From Schoenoplectus triqueter (lineage: Eukaryota > Streptophyta > Magnoliopsida > Poales > Cyperaceae), in NCBI GenBank assembly GCA_964058805.1, contig CAXKVV010000022.1, positions 124,001 through 188,000 on the forward strand: a DNA stretch of 64,000 nt. The letters run 5' to 3'. The translations under genes and the position numbers were made by a program. The notes beneath the pieces are model-generated. The model made no database searches and had not been told where the DNA came from. It worked only from the letters and a program-made list of their open reading frames with translations. Shown one piece after another: positions 48,891-58,859 of the stretch (position 1 is the stretch's first letter; each line of letters opens with the position of its first letter).

Positions 48891-49477
48891 GAATGAACTA
48901 ATTACAAAGCTTGTTGTACTCGATTTAGGCATTTGACAATAATTTAACGTCGTTGGAGCCTGGAAGTATTAACCCGTTGTACATGACGCATACGGCACAC
49001 CTATCGTACACGGGTCACGACCCTTATCAAATTCAGCCCTTTCCAACTCGTACCTGGCTCTTCGGAGATTTTTTTTTTAATATTTAATATTGTGTATTAA
49101 TTACACTTAAAAATTTTGAAAAAAAATTAAAATAAATTATCAAAACAGAAAAATAAAATTTTATATTTTTATACAAAATAAAACAATATTAAAAAAATCT
49201 AATCATCAAAAAAAATATTAAAATCTTACCCATCGATCTTTATCGGATCCTTAGAGTTCAAATTTGATAAGGACCGAGTTTCTCAAGATGGGATTCATCA
49301 TTTAAAATCCAAACCCGACCCTTTAAAATTCTTATCAAATTTGATCTTTACCCAACTCTTTCATAAGCCTGCTAAATCTCATACTTAAAAAATTTGATCC
49401 AATTCTTAAGGACAATGTATCTATTTATCATGATCGAGGGGACGGGTTCGTGCCTACGTGGGTTTTTAGGTCCCAAC

Positions 49478-50014
49478 TAGAGATTTGCAAACGGTCCGGT
49501 TTGGTCCGGTCTGGTCCAAATCTGGACAGTCCACGGTCCGAGACGATCCACGGTCCTGCGCGGTCCACACGGGTCGGTCCTAAGCGGTCCAAATTCGAAA
49601 ATCGAATTCGTCCCATTGTTGGCCCCCGGGGGCTGGACCCCCACGGGACGGGCACGGTCCGGTCCGATCCATATTTTTTTATAAATATAAAAAATTATGA
49701 AATTTGAAAAATAAATTTATGATATTTTGTAAATAATAATTTTCATTGAATTAATTTTATATTTTTTAATTGTTTAAAACTCGAATAATACTCAAAAAAT
49801 TATAAAAAAGTATCAAAAATTATAAAAAGTTGGTACAGGTCACGGTCCGGTCCACGGATCGGCACGGAACGGACCTATACGGTCCGGTTTTTGATGAAAG
49901 GAGGACCGACCCACCGTTGGACCGACACAGTCCGATCTGAGACAGGTACGAATTTGACCACGATCTGGTCCAGTCTGATCCACGATCATGAGTCTGATCC
50001 ATTTCAAACCTCTA
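49478..50014. mobile_element. hAT-like MITE (GGTCCGG-rich)
   Basis: 537-bp element. Ends TAGAGATTTGCAAACGG and TAGAGGTTTGAAATGG (reverse complement); flanks GTCCCAAC (49470-49477) and ATCCCAAC (50015-50022), 7 of 8. Both subterminal regions are crowded with GGTCC/GGACC words around an AT-rich centre. The short GC-rich ORFs on both strands here reflect the repeat. Confidence 0.85.
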
Positions 50015-50931
50015 ATCCCAACCAACAAGCAAACAATCTCTTTTTCTGGTAGACAACTAGATTATTTTTAGCAAGAAGAGGGACAAAAAGCAAGCTACTT
50101 GACTAGACGGGGGAAGTGTGATTATTTCATAGGTCCATCGCAGTTAAATTTACCATTAAACTAAACAATAAATGTCGTTATTTAATCTCTAAATTATCGA
50201 TTGCGGTTTAAGAAACACATTGGGTTGCTGATTACTTCCCAAATTAAATATTTCCGGCCAAGAATTATTATCTTTGATTTTTTTCTTTAGTAATTAATTT
50301 CGATAAAGAACAAATGGGAGAGAAATAGATGAAGTAATCAGAATAAAATAACAATCAGAAATACAACAACAACACATGGTCTCTCCATCGAGAGTTGCGT
50401 GTACAAGTTCCATTAAATCTAATTAGCCATAAATGGAGGAGCTAACAAGAATTTATAAAAAAAAAGTATGAGTATAATCTGTAATGTAAACTTTAGCAGT
50501 TTTAGTAGATCGAGTCAATAAGCTATCAGAAAATTATTTTGCTACCCGAAAAGATAAAAATGAATATAAATTTTTTTTATATTGTCCTTAATTAATAAAT
50601 CCGTTGAAATTAATTTTACCGTTTTTCAATTAAAAATAAATGTATTGGAAAATTCTTGAAATTAACAAAAATACAATCTAACAAATCTGAAATCAAAATC
50701 CGCTAATATCTTTTTACTACTACATCATCCGAGATCCCTTTGACAATGATTAACTTGAAAACTTAGTAACAATCTTTGAAATAAATTAAAAAAAGTTGAA
50801 AATTGGCAAAATTAATAGGCGTATTATTTAAATATGTCGATTGATTGTATACTAAATTTCATATAATTATTGCATCGTTTATTAATCTATAGAAATTATT
50901 ATACTTACATATTTGACATTTCAGATAATAT

Positions 50932-52838
50932 ATTTTTTTTGAAAAAAGGCATAAATACCCGTTTCATTAAAGAAACATTAACTTACAACTCAGACAACCA
51001 CAAAATTGCTAGATCATCTACTCCTATCCCTTACCCATAATATGAAAACCTAGAGAAAGGATTCACAGTTATTCAAGCGTCATCGAGCTACCTACAACAA
51101 AATCCTTAATCGATGTACCAGTGTAGTATCTGTTCCAGTAGTGTGGCAACTTCTCGGCACATGTATCATCATTATCCTTCTCTACTAGAAACAAAAATCA
51201 TATCCTACCATAAGCAACTTAACCACTGAGCATTACAAGCAACAACCCAGCATAACAAGCAAAACATGGCCAGGTAATCTGGCGACCACAAATATGCAAT
51301 ATCACAAGCTTATGGTAAAAAAGTAAACATAGCAAGCACACAACAAAAAAAAGAGCACTGTATGATAGCTCAAAGTAGAGCTGGCACCGGAGGCAAATCT
51401 TGTAAGGGGATCATATCCATAGAATCTAGTAGCCAAAATTTTAACTTATTCTTCACAGCCACATCCACACTAAAGTTGCCTGCCCAATAATTAACCAAGG
51501 AGCATATGAGAATAATCAAATTACGATTAGTAACACTAGAACCATTTTGAAATGTAATCTTATTGCGCAAGGTCCAAATTGACCAATACACCGCACAGAC
51601 AACTACTACAAAGACTTCTTTGTAAGAGCCTGATAATGAAAGTGCATAAGATATCACCTCAGCTTTTAGTAATAATAAGTTTTATTAAATTAATATTATT
51701 AAAAATAAGAGTAAACGTAAAATTTCAAATATACGAATGACAGTACGCCACTGGCAGTGGCACGCTGTTTGAATTTACGAAACGCGCCACTACCAGTGGC
51801 GCGTTTCCTTTTTTTTTACGAAACGCGCCACTGGCAGTGGCGCGTTTCCGTTTTTTTTGAAACGCGCCATTGACAGTGGCGCGTTTACTTCTTATATATA
51901 CAAAACGCGCACAGGCGCAAGTGAGATGGAGGCGCTGCGTGGCGTTTCATTATTTTTTTAAAACGCGCCACTGCCAGTGGCGCGTTTCGTCCGCGCCACT
52001 GACAGTGGCGCGCTGCCATTCGTATATTTGAAATTTTACGGTTTTCACTCTTATTTTTAACAATATTAATTTAATAATAAAAACTGATATCACCTCATCA
52101 AAGGAGTGCCAATACTGATAAATCTGTTGACAGTGCCCCATTCAGAACAAAATTGATTGCGCCAGGGAGCAAACCAAGAAAAGATGATCAACATTCTCAT
52201 CACAATTACAAAAAGAGCATTACAAGAAACCTGACCAGCCTTTTTTTTTGCCCACTAATCACATAAACACTTTAATTTTCAAAGGGACATGTAGGGACCA
52301 CCAAATAACACAATTCTTATCAATCACACCTCTGTATATCAACCATGTATAGGCCGAATGAGTAGTAAAAAGTCCATTAGAATTCCATCTCCACACAAGA
52401 TGATCATGCTCTAATTGTAACTGACATTGATTAATGATACTACAGATTGAATTAAAATCATGTAACAAAACACCTATCAGCTGTCTAGAAAATTACAAAG
52501 CAGCCCCCTTTGAAGCCACTACTGTAAAAACAATAATTTGTGGATTGGTACAGATTTTAAACAGTTGGTAAAAGTATGTTGACAAGGCACAATCATAATA
52601 CCATCGATCTAACCAAAAACAAGTAGACATACCATTACCAATAATCATATTGTAGCCTAAATTACAAATATCCTATAATCTATGGATATCTCTCCAGACA
52701 AGGGACTTGCCTTTAGTGTGATTTTTGTATTTAATTTACACCAATTACTTCAAAATACTATGATATTGAAGTTGCTTAAGTTTCCACAGCCATTTTAGCA
52801 ATAATGTCGTATTCATAACATTTAAGTCCAAAATGCCT
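50932..52838 (-). mobile_element. 5'-truncated antisense LINE (copy 2), 16-bp target duplication
   Basis: On the minus strand this is the 3' third of the same L1-type LINE, from within the reverse transcriptase C-terminal region to the poly(A) tail, seen as oligo(T) at 50932-50940. It is flanked by the exact 16-bp repeat ACATTTCAGATAATAT (50916-50931 and 52839-52854). Frames such as 52259-52468 (IWWSLHVPLKIKVFM, zf-RVT region), 51950-52141 and 51370-51657 align in order with residues about 530-820 of the young LINE's RT frame. It is decayed, and split by the palindrome-rich element at 51662-52085. Confidence 0.9.
51662..52085. mobile_element. 424-bp MITE built of GCGCCACTG/CAGTGGCGC palindromes
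   Basis: Non-coding insertion in the antisense LINE, flanked by the exact repeat GATATCACCTCA (51650-51661 and 52086-52097). Imperfect TIRs of about 75 bp contain AAATTAATATTATTAAAAAT or AAATTAATATTGTTAAAAAT and both end inward in ATTTCAAATATACGAATG. The centre holds six palindromes close to GCGCCACTGNCAGTGGCGC (51747-51761, 51780-51806, 51821-51847, 51860-51886, 51961-51987, 51991-52013) plus a decayed seventh (about 51902-51947). Most are bounded by AAAC and GTTT. GC-rich palindromes inside AT-rich TIRs are striking. Excision would rejoin the LINE codons for HSFDE and VISYAL. Confidence 0.85.
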
Positions 52839-53049
52839 ACATTTCAGATAATATTGATTGTCTAATTTAATAAAACATCAAATAATATATTTTAAATAAA
52901 ATACGTAAATGAATTAATTGGATTAACGAACACCAATTTGGTACTACAAATAATGGGTCCATATGCGTTCCCTGTTAAAACTAGGCACTATGATGAAACA
53001 GAGCAAATTCAATTCCTCCCAACTTATCCAAAAGAACTTTCCCAAAACA

Positions 53050-53627
53050 TCAATTCCACAGAGACACCGTCATGCCCCATTGATCGTCGTTTGAGTCTGC
53101 AAACAACTCAGTAGGAGGATCCAACATCAGTCCCTAGGCCAAGCTCGCGTAATACATGCCAAAATTCATCTCTCTGTTTCCATCCCAACAAAAATCCAAT
53201 TGATCATGCACCTCGTCAGTGGTCTCAGTTGATGATGCTGATGAAGAGGCGTTCTCAGCCATGTCTGATGAATTCCTTGAATGAAGCGCCTCGGCCGTCC
53301 CAACGGCAGCCTGTTTCAGCTGTTTGACACTTGAGAAGGAAGAAGGGATGTTGATCAGCCATGCGGAGTCGGCAAAGTTCAGGCCATCGCTGCCACGTCA
53401 TGCGCCCGAGCAGCCATCTCAGCAGTGGGGAAAGTTCCGAGCCATATTCTTGATTTGTTATTGGGATTTCTGACCTCACAAACCCACCGGTTCGAGGTGC
53501 CTCTTCGCCGAACTCCTCTGTAGACCGGGTGCCTTGTTTCCCTGAACTTGGTGCGGTCCGATGGTTTCTTCGGAGGCGCCAACAAACATGTCCTGTAGTC
53601 TGACTCACTGCTACAAGACGATTCCAT
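53050..53627 (-). pseudogene. CBF/DREB1 pseudogene, copy D
   Basis: Fourth member of the CBF array. It begins [12 protein letters not shown] and keeps signature 1 as [16 protein letters not shown] (Gly to Asp change) and AP2 residues [23 protein letters not shown] up to AHDVAAMA at about 53380. Compared with copy A, about 22 bp are then missing, removing the FRGRSAC codons and shifting the frame. The old frame resumes at [19 protein letters not shown] and runs to MTVSLWN, except for a TAG in the SLAEGLM block (near 53134). The ORF at 53255-53608 is a shadow frame. The promoter still shows TATAAATA (53715-53722), but the CCGCGT element has become CGGCGT. It is most similar to copy A. The AP2 domain is truncated, so DNA binding is not expected. 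Confidence 0.92.
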
Positions 53628-53999
53628 TGAAGTTGTAGTTAATGGCTATCTGATTTATTAATTTGAGAGGGAACTGTACGGTGTTCTGAGTTTGGAAATT
53701 GATTTTGAAGATATTATTTATATGTTGTGTAGTGCAGTACAGATTTAAAAATATCCATAAAACGCCGAGGAGTGTTAAGCAACAGCTGGGATCGGAAAGT
53801 GACATTTCTTTCCGATTAGTCCATTGCTTCGGTGGTTCCCTTTGGATTGGAATTGTTCGTTGGGGACCTTCAACTGCGTGTTGCTTTCAGGCTAAATTCA
53901 GCGGCTGAGGCGTTGGGTTTGATTGCTGGCCTGTAACTGTCCGCGCACAAAGGTGTTTTGCTTTCTGTTCTTGCCTTTTCTACGTCTTGACCGCCGTTG

Positions 54000-55036
54000 G
54001 GATTTTTGATACATACAGCAGGACTAACTTATTAATATAAGAAGTGGTTGATTTTTATCATATTTGAAAATAACATTACATTTTGGATGAGATATCAGAT
54101 AAATGTAAATGTAAATGTAATTAAGACATATGATGTTTTGACCTAAATAACTTTAGCAGTAGCGGAACAATTGCAATTAAATGTGTATATATATCTTTTC
54201 TAATTAGAGATAATTATATAAGTCTCAATTAGCAGGGACATTTCATCATTCCAAGTGGATTTAACCTTGAAAATTAACTAACTCTTGAGAAAAAAATTTA
54301 ATCCAAAGGAGTGCCATGCCCAGATTGGCCCTCAAAACTTGGATTTTTTTTTTTAATGATGCTTTCCTCATGCTTATATATAGACATAAAATATGAACTA
54401 TCACGGACATGCTGCATCGTTAATTTATTGAATTAATGTTACATATTTTTAGTATACAAAAAGTACAGCTCTATTTGTTAGTAGAGAAATAATAAGGTAT
54501 TAATAAAAAAATTATAAAAAAGACTTGAAACAGGAATTTCACAATATTAACTCTGACTTGTAAAACTTAAAAAGAATTTGGAGTTGAGTAAATTTATATA
54601 CTTGTCATATAGATAGGCCAATAATCAAACAATTCATATAATTAAATTATTATTTGATAATGCATCAAGAATAATATATATATATTTTTTTTAAATCATT
54701 GAAATTTCGAGTTATTGGTGGTACGATGAGATACTTTTATAGACATGGAAAGTGAATAAATTAGATACTGGGTATAACATTGGAGTTTAAACATAAACAT
54801 AATTTTGAAGATTGTTAATATTGTTAAAAAAATTAAAAAATATATCAGATGACATCTTCTACTACATAATATAGTTACGTGTTTCAGAGTCTATAAATTA
54901 AAGCAATCGATAACACAGTACTCAATTTTTTTAGAAAAAAATATATAAATCTAGGAATGAATTGAATGAATGAAGGAACGAACGAAATGAATGTATGAAT
55001 GAATGAATTAGTACTACAAGTGATGGGTGAATTATG
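54000..55036. other. Intergenic AT-rich DNA
   Basis: No gene recognised. Contains GAATGAATGAAxGAA-type repeats near 54955-55010. Confidence 0.4.
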
Positions 55037-55069
55037 CAGCAACAACAGCAACAACAACAACAACAACAA
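55037..55069. repeat. (CAA)n/(GCAACAACA) microsatellite
   Basis: About 10 CAA-type triplets with occasional CAG, just left of the hairpin. Confidence 0.9.
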
Positions 55070-55080
55070 TGAGTGATCAT

Positions 55081-55346
55081 ATGGATCAAAATTAGTTTTT
55101 TTCACTAAACAATGACCAAATATGGATCAAAATTCAGTAATCCTCTGTATGTGCTGATCATAGGGACGTGTGGGCTGTGTTGAGGATGGTGATTTTCAAT
55201 GAATGACTTAGTATGAATTCGGCTCATCGAAAGTCACCATCCTCAACACAGCCCACACGTCCCTATGATCAGCACATACAGAGGATTACTGAATTTTGAT
55301 CCATATTTGATTATTTTTTAGTGAAAAAAACTAATTTTGATCCATA
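55081..55346. repeat. 266-bp near-perfect hairpin (MIRNA-like or foldback)
   Basis: Left arm 55081-55198 and right arm 55230-55346 are inverted copies with only a few differences (for example GGTGATTTTC against GGTGACTTTCG, AATGACCAAA against AATAATCAAA). The 31-bp loop is centred on ACTTAGTATGAATTC. Arm words include GGGACGTGTGGGCTGTGTTG. There are no TIR-bearing transposon ends or target duplication that I can see. Short ORFs do not continue through the arms. Confidence 0.8.
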
Positions 55347-55699
55347 CGATGTCCCATCACCTTTTACTGCACATCATCATGCAATGTAACATACAGTTCG
55401 TTAAATTATTTTGAGATTCAAACTAGTACGAGACACAAAGAGATCAATAAATTTTGTACTGCAATACATCACGCTCATAGCAAAGAACAAAGATTTTGTC
55501 CGGTGTGGCTGAGCTTTCAGCATTTAAGATACAAAATGATGGGAAAACAGAATATTTGATACCCTACAACAACAACTATCTTGGACAATACTTATTTAAT
55601 AAACATCAAATCAATTATTAAAATAATTCAGTGACATCATTATAAAATTGAGAATTTTTTAATAATAATTTATAATAAAAGGAACGTTATTAAAATAGA
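55347..55699. other. Intergenic
   Basis: No gene or bounded element recognised between the hairpin and the CACTA-like element. Confidence 0.4.
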
Positions 55700-56683
55700 C
55701 ACTCAGAACATCAAAAAGTAGTTCAACCATTTAATAACGGCACCTTAAAATAACTGTTGCTAAACATACTATGTAACAATGATTATGTGCCCATGATCAT
55801 TGTTAAAGACAGTGTTAAGCAATGGCTCTTTTAAGGAACTGTTGTTAAATGGTTGAGTTATTTTTTGAATTTATCATTTGTTTTGATCAATGATATTTGC
55901 TCCCACTAAAAATATTTGCTCTCACTGATTGCCCATTCATGGATTACTAACTCATTGTCATTTGTTTTCATATATATAAAAAAAGATCATAGACAGAGAG
56001 AGAAAGAAGAAAGAAATAAGAGAGAGAAGAAATAAAAATAAAACTTCGATCATCTCAACTTTAAACGATCATAATTTTTGATAGAATACTCTGATTGAGG
56101 CGTGCTATGCAGCCACAGAAAACTTACGACGATATTTATAGGGTTAACCGCTTACGTCTTTACTGCCATTTTCAAGGCAAAAAATCTCATCTTGTCTCTA
56201 AAAAATGCATTTGAAATTTATTTGAATTTTTAGTTCATTTTTTTATTTGTTTTCTTAGAAATTATACAGTTTTTCATTTTATTAAGCAAGATATATTGTT
56301 TAGTAAATATTTTTTTCACTATATGAATAATTATATTTCTTTTATATTAATTATTAAATAAATAATATAATATATATCACAATACTTATTCTTTGTCATT
56401 TGCTCTTATATAACTTATTGTTCTTAATTTCTTTGAATTTACAAAAAAAAATAATAAACCTTTAACAATGGTTCTCAGCTCAAAATAATTGTTAAATTTT
56501 CCTTTAACAATGGTTTTACCATAGAACCATTGCTAAAGGTTAATTTTTTTTTTAAAAAAATTCTCAATGTATAATTTGGCAACGGTTACCTATATTTTTT
56601 CTAACATTCCCTTTAATAGCGGTTCAATAATCGTTGTTAAATTTAATCAACAACTGTTTTCAAATAGATTTTTTATTGTAGTG
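55700..56683. mobile_element. Non-autonomous CACTA-like element
   Basis: Begins CACTCAGAACATC and ends ATTTTTTATTGTAGTG, which reverse complements to CACTACAATAAAA, the CACTA type of terminus. Both subterminal regions repeat TTTAACAATGGTT/AACCATTGTTAAA-like words many times (55725-55860 and 56455-56660), the typical architecture of CACTA subterminal repeats. No transposase was found. The 3-bp flanks (AGA and CAC) do not match, so the left end may be misplaced. Confidence 0.6.
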
Positions 56684-56945
56684 CACGCATTAGTTTTTTT
56701 TTCATTTAGATGGCCTGCCTTCTCGGACCGTCTCATTTTCTGCTTCTTTCTGGTATTTCTTTCGGTTATTTTTTTTATACGCAGGATCACTCTGTTCTCA
56801 CTTGTTTCGACTTTGTTATGTATTAGTGAGGTCATTTATTAGCTTAAAGCGAAAAGGTTGAGGGGGGAAAAACAATACAGAAACAGTTCCAATCGAATTA
56901 TTCCAATCGAGAGGAGCAATCTCGAATCCCCGCTGAGATCAACTG

Positions 56946-58859
56946 GTGATGGAGAAGGATGTTGATTCCGATCCTTTGGCGAAAACGATCCAGGTGATGG
57001 AGCAATCTCTCAAGCAGTTAAATGAGATGCTTAATTCTCTGCAGGCCCAGAGGCCAAGATATAAACAGGCTGTACTAAGGCCTGCGCATTTTAGGGCTCA
57101 ACATCACTGGAGAAGGCGAGATTCGACGCTATCAAATGGAGATGAGCGTGTGTCAAAACGAGTGGATCTGATCAAAAATTCATCGTCTCCAATGTGCATT
57201 AAATGTGGAGATAAAGGTCATTTTGCAAAGGACTGTCGTAATGCCACGTTGTGCTTTCGATGTCTAGGTTTGGGACACAAAAGCTTCCACTGTAAGCATC
57301 CACAGAGCACATCTCCAAAAGCAAACATAGCGGCGCCTCAAAAATCTCTTCCGACTCCTAGTCCTCTTGTAGATCGGGAGGTTCCTCCAACAATGGTAAC
57401 TCCGCCGATCAGATTTTGTTCCTCTGAAGCCAGTCAAAAGCTCGAAGCGAGTTTTGACAATAGTATAGTTTTAACCGATTCGGCAGGAATCGAGAGATCT
57501 AGGATCGAAGCTGCTCTCCGACATCAAATGCCACAACATCAGTGGATAGCTCGCTATTATGATGATTCGAGATTCTTGATCGAAGCGCCCAGTCCTAGAT
57601 GGCTTAATACTGTTACAAATCGAGGTTCCTTAAGGGTGGAAAACATGGATTTGCCAGTGGCGCGCTGGGATCCAGCGATGGATGAGGGAGCAAAGCTTCG
57701 CCCAGTGTGGGTTCAAGTTAGAGGGTTTCCCATGAAGCTTTGGTTTTTTCATGAGTTTACTCACTTATTTGAGCCGTTTGGACAAGTACTGGCCTTGGAT
57801 CTAGTTACGGCGGAACATCTGGATTTTAGGGTTGCCCGGGTAAGAGTGGGTTTATGTGCAGCTACTCAGTTACCATCGATGCAGTGGGTTATGTACTGTG
57901 ATCCGCAAGGTTACTGGACCAGATACGATGTGTCCATGGAGGTGGAACAGCCAGCATTTGGACAACCATTCTCCCAATCACTACCGCCGATGGGACAGGG
58001 GCCTGGAGGACATGGATCTAAACCTCGAGGTCGTGCTCATCTCGGTGAAGGATCGAATAACTCTGCAAGAGTGGCTCCACCGACAAAGAAATCTAACACC
58101 GGAGACTACAGTAAAGGCAAAACTCCGGTACAACCTGGTGATGAGGAGTATGAGATTATGGAGTCGGGTGATTTGGTTTTGATACCTCCGTTGAGTCAGG
58201 AGGTTGATGATGTGGTGGTCGGGAAGAAGGGGATATCGGTACCGTTGTGCTCATCACCAGCTCATACTTCCTTTCCTCCTCACTCTTCTCCTGAGGGACT
58301 GAATCATGAGTCCGCTCAGGTTACCGACTCCTTGCTAACTGCCACAGGGATGCTGAATTTGCAGTCGGCACCAAGCAAGGTTCCTGATACCTTGATGGAA
58401 ATCTCTGGTACCAACATTTCTTCATCCAGGGTAGAGGCAGAAGTGGATGGGGAAGAGCTCACTTTAATCCAAGCTCAGAGTCAAACTCTTCTTCAACCTT
58501 CTATGCTACTGGTCTCACCTCCACCTTGTATACGTAGAAGTATAAGGCTTAAAGTGAAGGGTCTCCAGGGAAAAAGTAAGGCCAAAGCACAATTAGCCTC
58601 AGGTAGTGCCTTAATTTCTCAATTTCCTTTTGGTCGGTTAACAAATGATGAAGTAGCAGATCTTTTTAGAACTTATAGAGTTACACTGGGTACTACTATG
58701 GAACAAAGAGATGCTATTATTCAAAATATAAGGCACATGCAAAGAGATAGTTTTAATTATGTAATGGAACATTTAATTGCTAGGTCCAAATCTAATACTT
58801 TTGAGATGGTGACAGTAGTACCCATGGATTCTCTACAGGGTAATTTAGCTATTCAATGA
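56946..58859 (+). CDS. LINE ORF1 protein: two CCHC zinc knuckles plus DUF4283-like domain
   Basis: 637-aa nucleic-acid-binding protein expected to coat LINE RNA in the ribonucleoprotein particle. A short N-terminal heptad-like stretch (KTIQVMEQSLKQLNEMLNSL) may form a coiled coil. Two CCHC knuckles follow: C84-C97 (CIKCGDKGHFAKDC) and C103-C116 (CFRCLGLGHKSFHC). A segment at about 170-330 with LRHQMPQHQWIARYY, LRPVWVQVRGFPMKLW and FEPFGQVLALDL resembles the DUF4283 (RNA-recognition-like) domain of plant retroelement ORF1 proteins. The rest (about 335-600) is low-complexity, Ser/Pro-rich and acidic, and the C-terminus is helical. In the plant LINE ORF1 proteins I know, the knuckle usually follows DUF4283; here it precedes it. 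The start is the first of two adjacent ATGs. The stop TGA overlaps the ORF2 ATG. Confidence 0.9.
   Translation: MMEKDVDSDPLAKTIQVMEQSLKQLNEMLNSLQAQRPRYKQAVLRPAHFRAQHHWRRRDSTLSNGDERVSKRVDLIKNSSSPMCIKCGDKGHFAKDCRNATLCFRCLGLGHKSFHCKHPQSTSPKANIAAPQKSLPTPSPLVDREVPPTMVTPPIRFCSSEASQKLEASFDNSIVLTDSAGIERSRIEAALRHQMPQHQWIARYYDDSRFLIEAPSPRWLNTVTNRGSLRVENMDLPVARWDPAMDEGAKLRPVWVQVRGFPMKLWFFHEFTHLFEPFGQVLALDLVTAEHLDFRVARVRVGLCAATQLPSMQWVMYCDPQGYWTRYDVSMEVEQPAFGQPFSQSLPPMGQGPGGHGSKPRGRAHLGEGSNNSARVAPPTKKSNTGDYSKGKTPVQPGDEEYEIMESGDLVLIPPLSQEVDDVVVGKKGISVPLCSSPAHTSFPPHSSPEGLNHESAQVTDSLLTATGMLNLQSAPSKVPDTLMEISGTNISSSRVEAEVDGEELTLIQAQSQTLLQPSMLLVSPPPCIRRSIRLKVKGLQGKSKAKAQLASGSALISQFPFGRLTNDEVADLFRTYRVTLGTTMEQRDAIIQNIRHMQRDSFNYVMEHLIARSKSNTFEMVTVVPMDSLQGNLAIQ

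Noticed and set aside
51747..52013. CRISPR-like array of regularly repeated palindromes
   Set aside because: The setting is a plant transposon with TIRs, spacers are short and AT-rich, and there are no cas genes; repeats and spacers lack uniform length.
53255..53608. 117-codon minus-strand ORF
   Set aside because: Alternative frame of the CBF-D pseudogene, open only because of the deletion.
57856..58182. 108-codon ORF inside LINE ORF1
   Set aside because: Out-of-frame shadow of ORF1.
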